From positions 25,131,501-25,195,500 of the forward strand of contig BRKX01000015.1 in NCBI GenBank assembly GCA_026008535.1: a DNA stretch of 64,000 bases, read 5' to 3'. Shown piece by piece: positions 21,415 through 33,085 of this stretch. The notes below the pieces were generated by a model. The model saw nothing but the letters and a program-made list of their open reading frames with translations. It was not told the origin of the DNA and ran no database searches. Within the stretch, counting starts at the first letter, position 1, and each line of letters starts with the position of its first letter. The stretch comes from Perilla frutescens. Lineage: Eukaryota > Streptophyta > Magnoliopsida > Lamiales > Lamiaceae. The translations under genes and the position numbers were made by a program.

Positions 21415-22560
21415 TTTTGCAAGGTCGACCCACAGGTTGAGCCGACCCACCGATCGACCCAGATGGCTTGTGTTACACATGGTCGGGTCAACCCAGTTAC
21501 TCGACCCACCGGTCGACCCGGACAAAGCCAGTTCAGGATTTTCAAGGCTTTTCTCCACTTTCGACTTCATTTTAATCCTGGGGTTCCCTCCAGCATTATA
21601 AATACTCTCTCTACTTATTAGAAAAGGGGCGATACAAAAAAGGGATATAAAGGGATACAAAATTCATATACAAGTATACAATTATGGAAGCACAATAGAG
21701 ACTTTGGAGAAGCGGAGGTTTTGGCTACGTCAAGATTGAAGACTTCGGACTCTTTATAGTGTTGAACCTTATGTTGTTTACCATGTTTATGTTTTCTTTA
21801 TTTTATTTAATTATGTCTAGGTAATTATTTAATTGGATTCTTTGGTTTGTAAGTACTTTAGATTTCATGATTTAATTTATTGATATATATATTTTCCGGT
21901 TATCATTGAGTATTTGGTTTCCTAGTTTGGATTTCTCATGTGTATGTTGACAGCCGCATCATATATATGCAAGTTAATTAATTGAAAGATTCTAGTCATG
22001 ATTGATTAATTAATGGGATAAAATGGATTAATCATTTTATGTGATACTTGGAAGGACCGACCAAGTGAACAAGTATTGCATAGGAATTTAAGTCCAAGGT
22101 ACTTGATTGTGAGTAATGACATGTGTGAAGAACCGACCGCAGTGAAGTGCATGTTCATTATTTCTATATTATGATATATGTTTGTGAGAACAGTCTGATA
22201 ACAGTTAAGTGATTTTCCACAATTGATAAATTAAATAAGACTAAGTAGTCAATAAATCTGTCCTGAAAGCCATTGTATGAACTCTCCTCTAGAATCCTGT
22301 GTTTTTATTAATTGTTAAGTTAATTGTGTTTATACTCTCCTCTAGAATCCTGTGTTTTTATTAATTGTTAAGTTAATTGTGTTTATGTTCTTGAATATTT
22401 ATTTATATGTTTTCTCTTTTATTATTTGAGTGTCTAGATATTAATGAGGTGTCTATGTTTTAGTACTCACATTGTTATTTGAATTACAATCTTTGTGGAT
22501 ACGATACTCTTGCTTACTACGTATTACAATTACACCGTACACTTGCGGTTGTTTTTACTG
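21415..22560. mobile_element. Tat/Athila-like LTR fragment
   Basis: The right end (GTGGATACGATACTCTTGC...ACACTTGCGG) resembles the end of the LTR at 35251-36660 (GTGGATACGATATCTG...ACACTTGCGAG). Both have the GTGGATACGATA and TACACTTGCG motifs found near the ends of large plant gypsy LTRs. No internal coding region is attached. Confidence 0.5.
22281..22386. repeat. perfect 53-bp tandem duplication
   Basis: The block beginning ACTCTCCTCTAGAATCCTGT occupies 22281-22333 and is repeated without visible change at 22334-22386. It lies inside the LTR fragment and looks recent. Confidence 0.9.
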
Positions 22561-24030
22561 CTAATAAAATAGTGGTCAATGGGCCTAGTGGATGATCGAT
22601 TTGGCCACTTCCACTACCATTAGAAAATGTGTCAGAAAACCATCTTAATGATGCAAAATCACTAAATGACTGCAACGAGTAATCAAATGATGGGTACTGG
22701 GTCTTGTAGTTAATAGACAAGGAATGTGCCGAGTAATTGAATGATGATACATATAGTTCTTGTTGGGAGGTTGCATCACAATCATACCTTCAGTTGTGAA
22801 AAATGTACACAGTGAGCTCTCTATCTCAAATGCATAAGCAAGTGTGATCTTGATCAGTATTCAACAAGGACTTCAACCCCCTACCGGTACGACTACACCA
22901 TGAATAATACATCAGATAGTTTGTAGTCAATGAATTTGCGTACATAATATAATTGGTGCCCTAATTAGCGATGACATAGATAAGAGATAAGCCGGATGGT
23001 GAACAAGATGTTCATCACCACCTTCGTATTTTAAATTATTCCATGCTCCAGCATATCTTACAATGAAAGTTTGACATTCCATCTATACAAAATCAATAAA
23101 AATAATTAGAATTTTCATAAAATTATCATAAAATATTTCATAAATTAATTGAATTTTATTAAAAATGTTATTACCCTTCACGATGGGTAACAATTTTCTC
23201 ACGAGAGGTAATGATTTTTTTCCAAAAAATATTATCCCTCGAGTCGCACTAACAATTTGTTTAGGAGATGTATCGATTTTTTGGCCAAAATTATCTAATT
23301 TCATGAAACAAATTGACAAAATTATATTCAAGTAATAAACTAGTAAATTTGACAAAATACAATTTCCACATACCTAAGGATGCCGATGATGAATGATTTT
23401 GGTGTGATTCCTTTTTTTTAAAAGAGTGGATTGCGGGTAAAGAGTTTATATGATAGTGTGTATATGACATTTAGTCATGTGAATTAATTGCAACCTCTTC
23501 TTCAATTTCACACCAATCACTATACAATAATGCACATGATATTTAGTCACGTGAATTCGTTGCAATCATAAACATAAAATAAAAAATAAAAAATAAAAAT
23601 AATTAGATTTTTCATAAAACTACAGTAAAGAAAAATTGTAAGATTTGCTCACAAGGGTACCGAAGTTTTTGGCCAACTTATAAATTTTTCGTAAAAAAAA
23701 AATCATTAACACTCGTGTCTCACTGATAAGGAGTAAGGATATGCTCACGAAATTTTTCATCGTAAAAATATAGTTACCCATCGGTAATGTTGTGTCACAT
23801 TACTGAGAGATGAAAATTTTCTCAAGTATATATACAGATGATATGCAATTACGTGAATTCATTGCAATCAATCATAATTCAAATTTTTACCTACATCTTC
23901 CTCAATTTCACACCAATCATTACACAATATTACAAGCAAATGTCACTCTCATTAGAATCTCTTACATATCAAGTACAATGTGTAACAGATTCATTTGACC
24001 CCATCAATCTTCAAGGCTAAACTAGTCAAT
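22561..24030. other. unassigned repeat-like sequence
   Basis: Repeated short motifs of the type GGGTAACAATTTT / GAGAGGTAAT occur at about 23170-23220 and weaker forms at about 23660-23800. No coding frame is convincing. Open frames here are short and unsupported. Confidence 0.4.
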
Positions 24031-24348
24031 TTACATTACTTTTGGGTAATTCTTGAAGCATTTCCTTAAGTAGGGTATTTTCTTGAATACAACTTAAGAA
24101 ATGTGAGAATTATCAAATATTGACACTAAATGTATCACTCTGCTACTTTAATTATATGAGTTTATAATATCCGAATTATGATTTTATACATGTCAATTGA
24201 AATTTCTTATTTCCAATTAGAATTTATTATTCTCAATTAAAATTTATTATTTTCCTCTTATGTGTCTACGCATTAGTCTCCTACACAAGAGACCTGTCTT
24301 ATAATTTTTCTAGCGTGTGGTAGGTGATAAAAAGTTAGTTTAAACTAA

Positions 24349-24510
24349 GGGTTAATGTCCAATTTGGTCTTACAACTATATCTGAAATCTCACTTTGGTC
24401 CTGGAATAAAAATTTCGGGCCATATGAGTCCCTAAACTTTTTAAAATGTATCAAATTCATCCTGTTGTTAATCCTCAAACTATTTACTATTAACACCGTT
24501 ATTAACATCG

Positions 24511-24546
<36 letters not shown>

Positions 24547-26966
24547 CCAACTTTTATTTTTTCTGGGTAATTAGGGTTCGACATAAAAAAACATCAACTT
24601 CAATTTCTTAATGAGATTTTTGAATTCCAGTCCAACCCACTAGAAATTTGCAATGATTCCACAAGAAATTCACCTAAGAGCGTTTCCCTTCTCTCGAAAG
24701 TGGCAGCGACAGTTCGTGTTGGTGGTCCTCGAGTCGTAATCGTATTCCCCACTTGTTGGGTTCAATTCCGACCAAAAAGGTAAGAGTTTTGTTTTTTAAT
24801 CGTTTAAGCTTTAATTATTTAGCAAAGATTCTTGGTGGTGGTCCTGGATTTAGTATAATACTAAGGGATTTAAACTGTTGCTTTCATTCATTTCAATCTT
24901 AATCATTTTTGTTTTTTTACGTTGAACTAATGGGTATCCTTGTTTCTAGGTTTGAGGGGTGTTTTTAGTGCTTCACTATAGATGGAGAGGGTTAATGTGA
25001 TTTACCATTATAAGGGTAGATGGGTGCACATTCTGAAGTTAGCATACATTGAGGGTGATAGTAAATTGCTTGAAAATGTTTACATTGATTATCTATCATT
25101 TACTCACATACTTAAAGCTTACAAGGAAGAATTTAGGGTATCGGGTGTTAAAAAATTGTGTTATGTGAAACCTGGAGCAGCATTAGCAAGTGGGCAGCTC
25201 AATGTGATTGAAAATGATGATGGGATTAAAAAACTTACAAAATTGATAAGGCTGAGTTTCCATCCCACTGATACTTTGCACATTTACCCATTAAGTAATG
25301 GTGATAGTACAACACTTGTAGGTACTGGAAGTGATTATGATCAGTTAATGAATGACATAATCAATGAGTTGGTAGCTGAAGAACATATTCAGTCTAATGA
25401 TGAGAGGGAGAGGGTTATGGAAACTAATGATGGGGAAACTGGTGGACAACATAAGCAATCTATTGATAAGGGCAAAGGAGTTATGCAAACTGATGATGGT
25501 GAAACTTTTGTTGAGGATAATGTGGACTTAGATTCTGAGGAAGATGAGTTTGATATTAATTTAGAGGCTGTAACTATCCAGTTGATTAACCAGAGTAAGA
25601 GAAATGTGAAGTATGATATAGATGATAACAATCCACATTTCATATTAGGCATGTCATTTAAGAATGCAGTGAGGCTAGACTTGCAATTAGAACATACAGT
25701 GTTGCCAAATGTACTCCTCTGAAGATCAAACCAAATGATTCTGAGAGACTTAGAGCCAAGTGCAAAACACAAGGATGCCCATTTCATTTGTAAATTTCCA
25801 AAGATGGGAACACCAGGGCTACGATTGTGAGAAGGATTGAGGGTGAACATAACTGTTTGAGAGATGGCAATAATAGTCTAGCATTTGCTAAGTTTCTTAA
25901 GGATAAAATTTATACAAACCCAAAAAACATCTGTGAAAGAGATAATTGCTAATGCTGAGAAAAGAATGAAATTATATGTTTCTAAATCAAAAGGTAAGCG
26001 GGCTAAAAGAATTGTGATGCATGATTTAGATGGTAGTTTTAAGGCTGAATTTGTAAATATAGGGGCCTATGCAGCAAAGATCAAAGAAGAAAACCCTGGA
26101 ACAACTGTTGAATTGGAAATATGTGAAGAATCTTTGAGGAATGAAGGCAAGTTTGTGTTCAAAAGAATTTTCTTTTGCTTTGATACTTTGAAAAGAGGTT
26201 GGAGAGCAGGTTGTAGGCCAATCATAGGCCTAGATGGTGCTCATCTTAAGGGTATTGTTAGTGGTCAGGTGTTGGTTGCTGTTGGACAAGATAGGAATGA
26301 CCAACTCTACCCAGTTGCATGGGCTGTCATTGGAACAGAGAATAAGGATAATTGGGGCTGGTTTTTGCAACTCTTGATTAAGGAACTTCAAATTGAGGAT
26401 GGAGGAAGGAGTCTAACCATAGTGTCTGATATGCAAAAGGTTAGTGCCATAAATTTTGTTTAAATATTTTATCATGCAACTTCTAATTATTCAATTTGAT
26501 ACAGGATTTGGTGCATGCAGTGTCTGAGATACTGCCTCATATTGAGCATAGATATTGTGCTAGACACATGTATTCCAATTGGAGTAAAAAGTGGCGTGGA
26601 GAGGAGTTGAAGAAGAGATTTTGGTGTTGTGCTTGGAGCAGTTTTAAAGAAGAGTTTGATGATAATTTGAAAATGTTAGGGGATATTAGCAAGAAAGCAG
26701 CTGAAGACTTTGTGGCATATAATCCAGGTACATTTTGTAGGGCTTTTTTCAGTTTTAGAAGTAAGTCTCATATGGTTGACAATAATATCACTGAGAGCTT
26801 TAATTTAAGTATAGTAGATGCTAGGCATAAACCTATTGTGTCGATGCTTGATGAAATGAGGCTTAGTGCCATGATGAAATGATGAAATGAGGCTTATGAC
26901 TACATCTAATGTTCATTGTGAGTATCCATTACATGTTTTTGCATGATCCATTACATCTGGATGAGA

Positions 26967-26997
<31 letters not shown>

Positions 26998-27311
26998 AAG
27001 ATGTCGAGTTGAAGAAATTAAATTTATGAAAAGAATCACGATCTGGACAATTAACGAGTTGAAGAAATGAATGAAATTCATGAAATGAAATGAAATCCCC
27101 AAATTTGCGCTTCAATTTGGGGTTTTTTTAACCTAAAATAACATATTTCACGCCGTAAATAACGGTGTTAACGGCAAATAGTTTGAGGATTAACGGCAGG
27201 ATGAATTCGATAAATTTTAAAAAGTTTAGGGACTCATCTGGCCCGAAATTTTATTCCAGGACCAAAGTGAAATTTCAAATATAGTTGCAGGACCAAATTG
27301 GACCTTAACCC
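24349..27311 (+). mobile_element. Mutator-like element (MuDR type), decayed
   Basis: Terminal inverted repeats of about 155 bp run from GGGTTAATGTCCAATTTGG at the left to CCAAATTGGACCTTAACCC at the right. A perfect 10-bp target duplication, TTTAAACTAA, lies at 24339-24348 and 27312-27321. The size is 2963 bp. It encloses a broken transposase gene. An (AG)n repeat at 24511-24543 abuts the left terminal repeat. Confidence 0.9.
24982..26882 (+). pseudogene. MuDR-type transposase, broken and C-terminally short
   Basis: The order is that of plant MULE transposases. An N-terminal PB1-like domain starts at 24982 (IYHYKGRWVHI), followed by an acidic linker, a DNA-binding zinc-type region near 25600-25880, and the DDE core with LDGAHLKG (about 26235) and a second Asp in IVSDMQK. 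After a 65-nt GT/AG intron (26440-26504) comes HRYCARHMYSNW and then NNITESFNLS with the expected Glu. The frame breaks near 25718, has an in-frame stop near 25790, and shifts back near 25915. The usual SWIM zinc finger is absent; the frame stops at 26880-26882 about 270 bp before the right terminal repeat. It cannot make an intact enzyme as read. Confidence 0.88.
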
Positions 27312-27321
27312 TTTAAACTAA

Positions 27322-27871
27322 CAAAAAGTTGTCTTTAAACATTTGCTGAGTCCTTGATATTGATGTAATATCCTCCATGTAAACGCCACTTATCATGAAA
27401 CTAATATTTCATGCAGAAAAATTAGGAGCCATAAGCTTGGGTCAATCACTAATAACGACTGGTTTCGACTCTAAATCAATTATGAATTGACACAATAATT
27501 TAGAGGTTTTTTTTAGGAAAAGAACTTCCATTAAAAAGATTAGAGATCTTATAACAAGGCCAAATGAATTTTTTTTAGAAGAAAGATTAGAGATCTTATA
27601 ACAGGTGGAATTGAATGGCTACTGTGTGTGTCTATATTTATATATAGCATGCTTAATTAGAACCACATATATATATCTTCTACCTAACTACACTTCCTCT
27701 GTATATTATCTTTCCTTTTTTAAAATCACAACTATACTTTTTAAAAGTAGAGAGAATACACTATACGGGCACGCTCAACATTTTAATTTCAATTTAAACT
27801 TTATTTATATCTTTATAATTAAACCTAAAGCTAAAGTAGAGCTAGTGTGTGGTCGATCCCAAATGCAAGGA

Positions 27872-27922
<51 letters not shown>

Positions 27923-28900
27923 CTAAATGGATGAATATAATGATTTTTTTGGCCATATATAAATTATTGGCCCTAATCCTAACTCTTCCATTTTGCCTTT
28001 TCAGGCTAGCCCACCATGACTGTAAGTTTATGAAAAAAATATTTAATGTACATAAATTTACATAAATTTACCAATTAATGTTCGCCAAAATTCTAGTTTT
28101 TAAAAATTAATATTAAATATAATACAATTTACCACAATTAATTGAATAAATGATTTACATTTCAACAATTATATTTTAAATTAAACTAAATCAAACAGGA
28201 TACTTTCAATATTTAACTAAAAAATTGAAAGATAAACAATAAAATTTTGGGCTATTCAAGCCAACCTACGGGTTAACTCTATTGGATTATTGGGCTATTT
28301 ATATAAGGATAACATATATAAAAATTTATGCAATTTAAAATAAACAAAATATGTAAATTTTATTTTGAAGAATATATTATTCATATTGTTAATCAAATTA
28401 TAGTTATTGGGTTGTGTGCGTGCTTGCGTGTGTGTGTGGATCTAGTGAGAACCCTTCTCTATGTAGGAACTAAAAACTTTTTTAAACCACACAAATTTTG
28501 ATCTCAATGGGCCATATTTAATACAAAAAGACGGTGGCAAACTTGTAAATATGTTGAACTTAAAAAAAAAACGGTGTCATATTGGTAAATACATTGAAAT
28601 TCAAAAGTGAGGGGTTATTTCGTTTCCGTCAAAATGTAGATAATGATGTCAGCATATTTATACAAATATTATCGAAACTTTAAACAATCACAACTTGCTC
28701 GTTTTTAATTAGATTTACTCAAATCATATATCAAATTAAAGCCATTTTCGTACTCTTTCATTTAATATCCATATTGCATATGTTTATTTGAAAAAAATAG
28801 ATGAAAAATACAAAAAATAATTTTCAGGCGTATTTTTCATATAGAGCAGCTCCATATTTATATTAACATGATGTATATAATATTTTAGCATGACCTATGT
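27322..28900. other. intergenic, AT-rich
   Basis: No gene recognised. It contains a long AAT triplet run, listed separately, and AT-rich sequence. Confidence 0.5.
27871..27922. repeat. (AAT)n microsatellite
   Basis: About 17 uninterrupted AAT units. Confidence 0.95.
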
Positions 28901-29261
28901 AGCATTTTAGCATGGCCAACTATGGCAAAACAAACATGCAATATAATTAATTAGAGTCATACATATTTAATATTATGTAGCATAAAATATGTCTCTTGAA
29001 TTTATTTATCTTGTAAAATCATTTCCATCCACCAATATATTAGAATTATGACTTGCATGCATGTATATGTTGAATTATTTTTCAGAGCTATGAGCCTATC
29101 AACATATGAGTTCTAACTTGTAATGCCCCGAAAAAAAACATTTTTATTTACTTCGTTATATTATTTCATGTACGTGATTTAAATTATTTAATCCTATAAG
29201 TCGCGCCAAGTATTTAATATATATTTTATTATTCATGATCGAGTTATATTAAAACATAATA

Positions 29262-29312
<51 letters not shown>

Positions 29313-29320
29313 TATTATTA
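29262..29320. repeat. (ATC)n microsatellite
   Basis: About 16 CAT/ATC units followed by a few ATT units, inside the LTR. Confidence 0.95.
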
Positions 29321-29817
29321 GCCATGAAAAACCTTTGAAGCCCAAGTGTGTATTTTTGTTATGAAAGCCCAAATATTATCATTGAGGCCCAATCTTATTC
29401 TTGAGTTCATTCAATTTCATTATTTCACATGAGGTTTTGCTCGGAAAAGGAAAAATCCAACAATTATTTCAATCCGATCCATAATCATCCAATTTATTTC
29501 ACTGATTTTCCTCCATTTATCAATCAAGCTTGATTCTTGATTTTTCTTCCATATTTTTGAGCTGCAAGCATGTATAAATAGGTGGTCTATCTTTCACAAA
29601 TTTCACCTCAACTCAAAACATTCTTCTCTTCACTACTCTAGTTTTCATTTGGCACTTGAGGTATCTTTTTCTTTCTCTCATTCTTTATTTTTCTTCTTTA
29701 TCCTTGCATAACATGTTGATGTGAGGGAGAGGAGTAGGTTGGCAGAGTTGGGGTAGCAGCAACTTATTCGGGTGGTTCTCGGTCGATAAGTGTTGACGAC
29801 GAAGGCAGTTAGTTTTT

Positions 29818-30035
29818 TTTTTGATGTCGAGGATAATCCGCAGCCGCTACCGTGGTGCGCACTGGGTAAACCCCGCCCCTGTGTAATAGCCTGCAAACCA
29901 CACAGGGGAGGTAAATCATACTTGGCAGGCCAGGTGTGACAGGCTCACACCTAGTGGTGTTGGTGGTGGGTCGAACTTGAGATCTTTGGCCGTAAGAAAC
30001 ACCACTCCACCACTAGGCCATCCCCAAGGGGACAC
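29818..30035 (-). mobile_element. full-length tRNA-derived SINE
   Basis: On the minus strand the element starts GGGGATGGCCTAGTGGTGG (A-box), has AGTTCGACCC as B-box, and ends GATTATCCTCGACATC followed by an A tail. The target duplication GGCAGTTAGTTTTT is present at 29804-29817 and 30036-30049. It inserted into the LTR at 29119-31170 and has the same head as the shorter copy at 5428-5534. Confidence 0.9.
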
Positions 30036-30289
30036 GGCAGTTAGTTTTTGTCGAATGGGTAGAGGTGCTATAGTGGAGAGAGAGAGAGAAAATTTCTTCA
30101 TCTGTATGTATGAATGTTTTCGATTGCTGTCTTCGTCCAGATAAGGGAGGAGAAATGAATTTGTTTTCTTTTATTGAAATAAGGTGTGCCTATGAGTTTA
30201 AAACAATAAAGTGGGTTGTTGGGCTTTGGGTGAACATGTGTTGGGCCATGAGAGATGCATTCATTTTACTTTTCCTAGCTCAAATACCT

Positions 30290-30292
<3 letters not shown>

Positions 30293-30341
<49 letters not shown>
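30293..30341. repeat. (TA)n microsatellite
   Basis: About 24 TA units within the LTR. Confidence 0.95.
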
Positions 30342-30343
<2 letters not shown>

Positions 30344-30789
30344 CCACAACACACACATACATATATATCATATCATATATATATTTAATCGCACATACAC
30401 ATACATAAATATATGTACACATATTCACGCATTTTCATACATGTATATATATTATATATTTTACAACACACATACATTCACGTATATGTATATATATATG
30501 TATATATTTATTTATATACATATATTTAGTTATATATATGCCATGCACATATAATGCAATACACACACAAATGTATATATATATTGCTCAAGCGTTTTAT
30601 TATATTATTTTAAAAGCATTTAAAGTATTTCAAATATTATATTAATTAATATTATTATGCTAGGCGGCGCGCGTGGATATATTTAATACTTTCAAGTTCA
30701 AGTAAAGGTGGGAATTCTCTCGGAGAATATATGAGCAAAATATTCATTTATCCTTATTATGCATTTTATGCAGTTTATATGTGGAAATT

Positions 30790-30915
30790 ATATGTTCGGC
30801 CTACGGGTTGCAGGAAAAATTACTCAACCTACGGGTTGCATGTTCAGCCGACGGGCTGCAGAAAAAGTTACTCAACATACGGGTTGCATGTTCGGCCTAA
30901 GGGCTGTAGGAAAAT
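30790..30915. repeat. minisatellite, about 48-bp unit
   Basis: Two and a half units, each with ATGTTCGGCCTACGGGTTGC and a variant of AAAAATTACTCAAC, lie near the right end of the LTR. The units differ at a few positions. Confidence 0.8.
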
Positions 30916-31394
30916 GATACTTGATATGCTATGTATTTATTGTTCATATTATGTATAATCTGGATAAATGCAGTAACCCCACTGAGTTAATAGTACTCAC
31001 CCCAAAGCTATTATATTTTCAGATTTATGAAGCTCGGGCGATAACATAGAGACGGAGTGATGGTCAAGACTAATTAAATATTATTTTATTTTAAATAGTA
31101 CTTCCGATGTATTAAACTCTTTTAGTGAATAAATGAGATATTTTTATTTATGAAATTTTGGGACGTCACAGTTGGTATCAGAGCGGGTCTACGTTTCTGT
31201 AGACTTGCTAAAAAAGTAACTAAAACCTAACAATATTGTAGATCAATAGCTAAATCTTCAATATAATAGAGATTCTTCTATGGCAATAACCAAAATCATT
31301 AAAGCAATGACGAAAAAAGAGAGTTTTTAATTTAGATAATTTTGTCATTAGTTAAAAGACTGTGAATATTAAGATTCCATTGATCCTTAAAGAT

Positions 31395-32891
31395 TAGGGC
31401 TGGCAATTCGGACGGCCCGGCTCGACCCGGCCCGGAGGGCTTTTTGGTAGTAGAGGGGCTAGCCCGGCCCGACCCGACCCTGTGCGGGCTTTCGGGCTTT
31501 TTTGGCCCGATTTTTTTTTCATATTTTAAAATTGTCTCAAATTTCATACATTTTCAAGTTTCCTTATCCAATTCTAAATCTCATTAAGATAAAAGCACAC
31601 AAATTGATTATTATAAAAATATTACTCCAACATTTGATCCTCTAAAATGGCATCATCAATATCCACCATTTCTGCAAAAAGATTGAAAAAAATATTAGAA
31701 GAGATTAAAGACTAAAACTATTGAAGAGTATTCTGCCGTACAAACACTAATTAATTGATCATTACATTTACATCAAACACGAGGCTGCATCTGTGAGGCT
31801 TTTTTAGATCATTGTTACTACATGGCAATATTTTAATATATATTTGACCAATGTATATTAAATAAGGCCTTAATGTGAATGCTAGCTCTAAAACTTTATA
31901 AACAAGTTAAAGTTTGTAATCTTTCCAGTTTCTAACAGGCAACAAGTTTATGTAAATAACATAGTACAAGGCCGAAATCAAACACACTAACTCTGTACAT
32001 TTCCCCCCTTTTTTAAGAACAACATGAATCATTGGATTTTTTTTATCTTCCTCAGATTGTAAATTTGCAATTGTCCTAAAAAACAAACCATATATATAAT
32101 ATCAAGAAGAGAGAGAAATAAGAAGAGCAAAAATGTGAAACACACAAATCCTCACTTTAACTCCTTCTGTAAATCTGTTACACAAAACTATATATATCAT
32201 ATCATCGATAGTTTCCACATAATACACATACACTGAGACACATATATCATAGTAAATTAGTAATTAATGTAGAAATTTTTTCACCATTTCTTTTTAAGCT
32301 AGTTTAACAGAGAAAGAAATAAGAAGAGCAAAGAAACAAAAACAATTAGAAATATACATTATCCCGATTTCCTAACAGATTACAGAAGCCACACTAGTGG
32401 TATTCAATCATTAGAAGATCTATACTATTAATCGAAAATATTTTATACCTGGGTCTGGGTGAGTAGGCTTCGATTTCGATATCTTTTGGCGACTGCTATC
32501 TGCGAGAGATAGAGAGGATGGAGGGCTAGCGGTAGCTGTATGGTGGCCGGTGATGTCGTCAGTAGTTGCATGGTGGACTGGTCGTCCCGGTGGGCGTCGC
32601 CGTGTCGAGCAGTACGAGAGTGGAGATTGGAGAATTAGAGATTGAGAGAGGCGGCGTGAGCGTGAGTAATTTAGGGCTACTATAACATATTATTATATTA
32701 CAGAGATATTGAAGTCTGGAAATTAAAATAAACGGGCTTTTTTTTTGCCCAATTTTTCAGACTTTTTTGGCCCATGGCCTGGTTGGCCCGACGGGCCGGG
32801 TAATTTAGGCCCGAAATCATTTTGGGTCACCATTTTACAGGCCCAGCCTGACCAAAAAATGGGCCGGGCCGGGTCAATTTTGCCAGCCCTG
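31395..32891. mobile_element. complete non-autonomous hAT element, copy 2
   Basis: The ends are TAGGGCTGGCAA and TTGCCAGCCCTG (inverted repeats). The 8-bp target duplication TTAAAGAT is at 31387-31394 and 32892-32899. Both subterminal regions are rich in GGGCCGGGC/GGCCCGGCC. No transposase frame is recognisable. Sister repeat units at about 51450, 55395 and 59787 contain the corresponding empty site (CTTAAAGATACATG type), which independently proves the insertion. Confidence 0.93.
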
Positions 32892-32948
32892 TTAAAGATA
32901 CATGGTATCTACGCGTGCTTTATTTTTAATTTTTTCTTAGATTCAATC

Positions 32949-33070
32949 TCAAATACAAGTACAAACTCGCTGTAAACATAGCGAAGTTATCCCACTTCTT
33001 GCACAATAAGCTCTGCAATCCTCATTAGTCACGCATTTGGGAGGCATTGGAGGAGTCGCCACCGTGAGAC
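32949..33070 (-). pseudogene. defensin-like peptide, copy A: exon 2 only
   Basis: On the minus strand an acceptor ...GACAG at 33071-33072 is followed by an open exon ending in TGA at 32949-32951. It encodes the spacer LTVATPPMPPK and the complete six-cysteine core, C-x5-C-x3-C-x8-C-x4-C-x-C (CVTNEDCRAYC then SLCLQRVCTCI). The spacer is four residues shorter than in copies B and C. The exon itself is undamaged, but about 15 bp upstream of the acceptor the sequence switches to a copia fragment, so the signal-peptide exon is missing and no secreted product is expected. Confidence 0.85.
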
Positions 33071-33085
33071 CTGTCATGCATTATT

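Larger units (their letters stand above)
18568..24120. mobile_element. region bounded by imperfect inverted repeats, possibly a large composite element
   Basis: The left arm, about 18580-18645, contains AAGTTGTATTCAAGAAA and AATGCTTCAAGAGTTAC. The right arm, about 24040-24110, contains their complements in inverted order (GTAATTCTTGAAGCATT and TTTCTTGAATACAACTT). Between them lie an unidentified open frame, an LTR-like segment, a truncated hAT copy and a Tat/Athila-like LTR fragment. No target duplication was identified, so this may instead be two copies of one dispersed repeat in opposite orientation. Confidence 0.35.
29119..31208 (+). mobile_element. 5' LTR plus primer-binding site of a gypsy-like retrotransposon, interior lost
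   Basis: The LTR (29119-31170) starts TGTAATGCCCCG and ends GGGACGTCACA, and is followed at 31173-31184 by TGGTATCAGAGC, the initiator-Met primer-binding site. A TATA-like TATAAATA near 29573-29580 sits before the probable transcript start. The interior ends by about 31208, where repeat-unit sequence resumes, so everything 3' of the primer site is gone. A SINE, an ATC triplet run and a (TA)n run lie inside the LTR. Confidence 0.8.
28907..33085. repeat. unit 0 of the defensin-like tandem family, split by later insertions
   Basis: 28907-29118 matches the sequence at about 37175-37395 in unit 1 (the stretch ending CCTATCAACATATGAGTTCTAAC). 31209-31394 and 32892-33085 match about 51265-51645 in unit 2. 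An LTR with a primer-binding site (29119-31208) and a hAT element (31395-32891) separate these pieces. Only exon 2 of the peptide gene remains. Confidence 0.8.
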
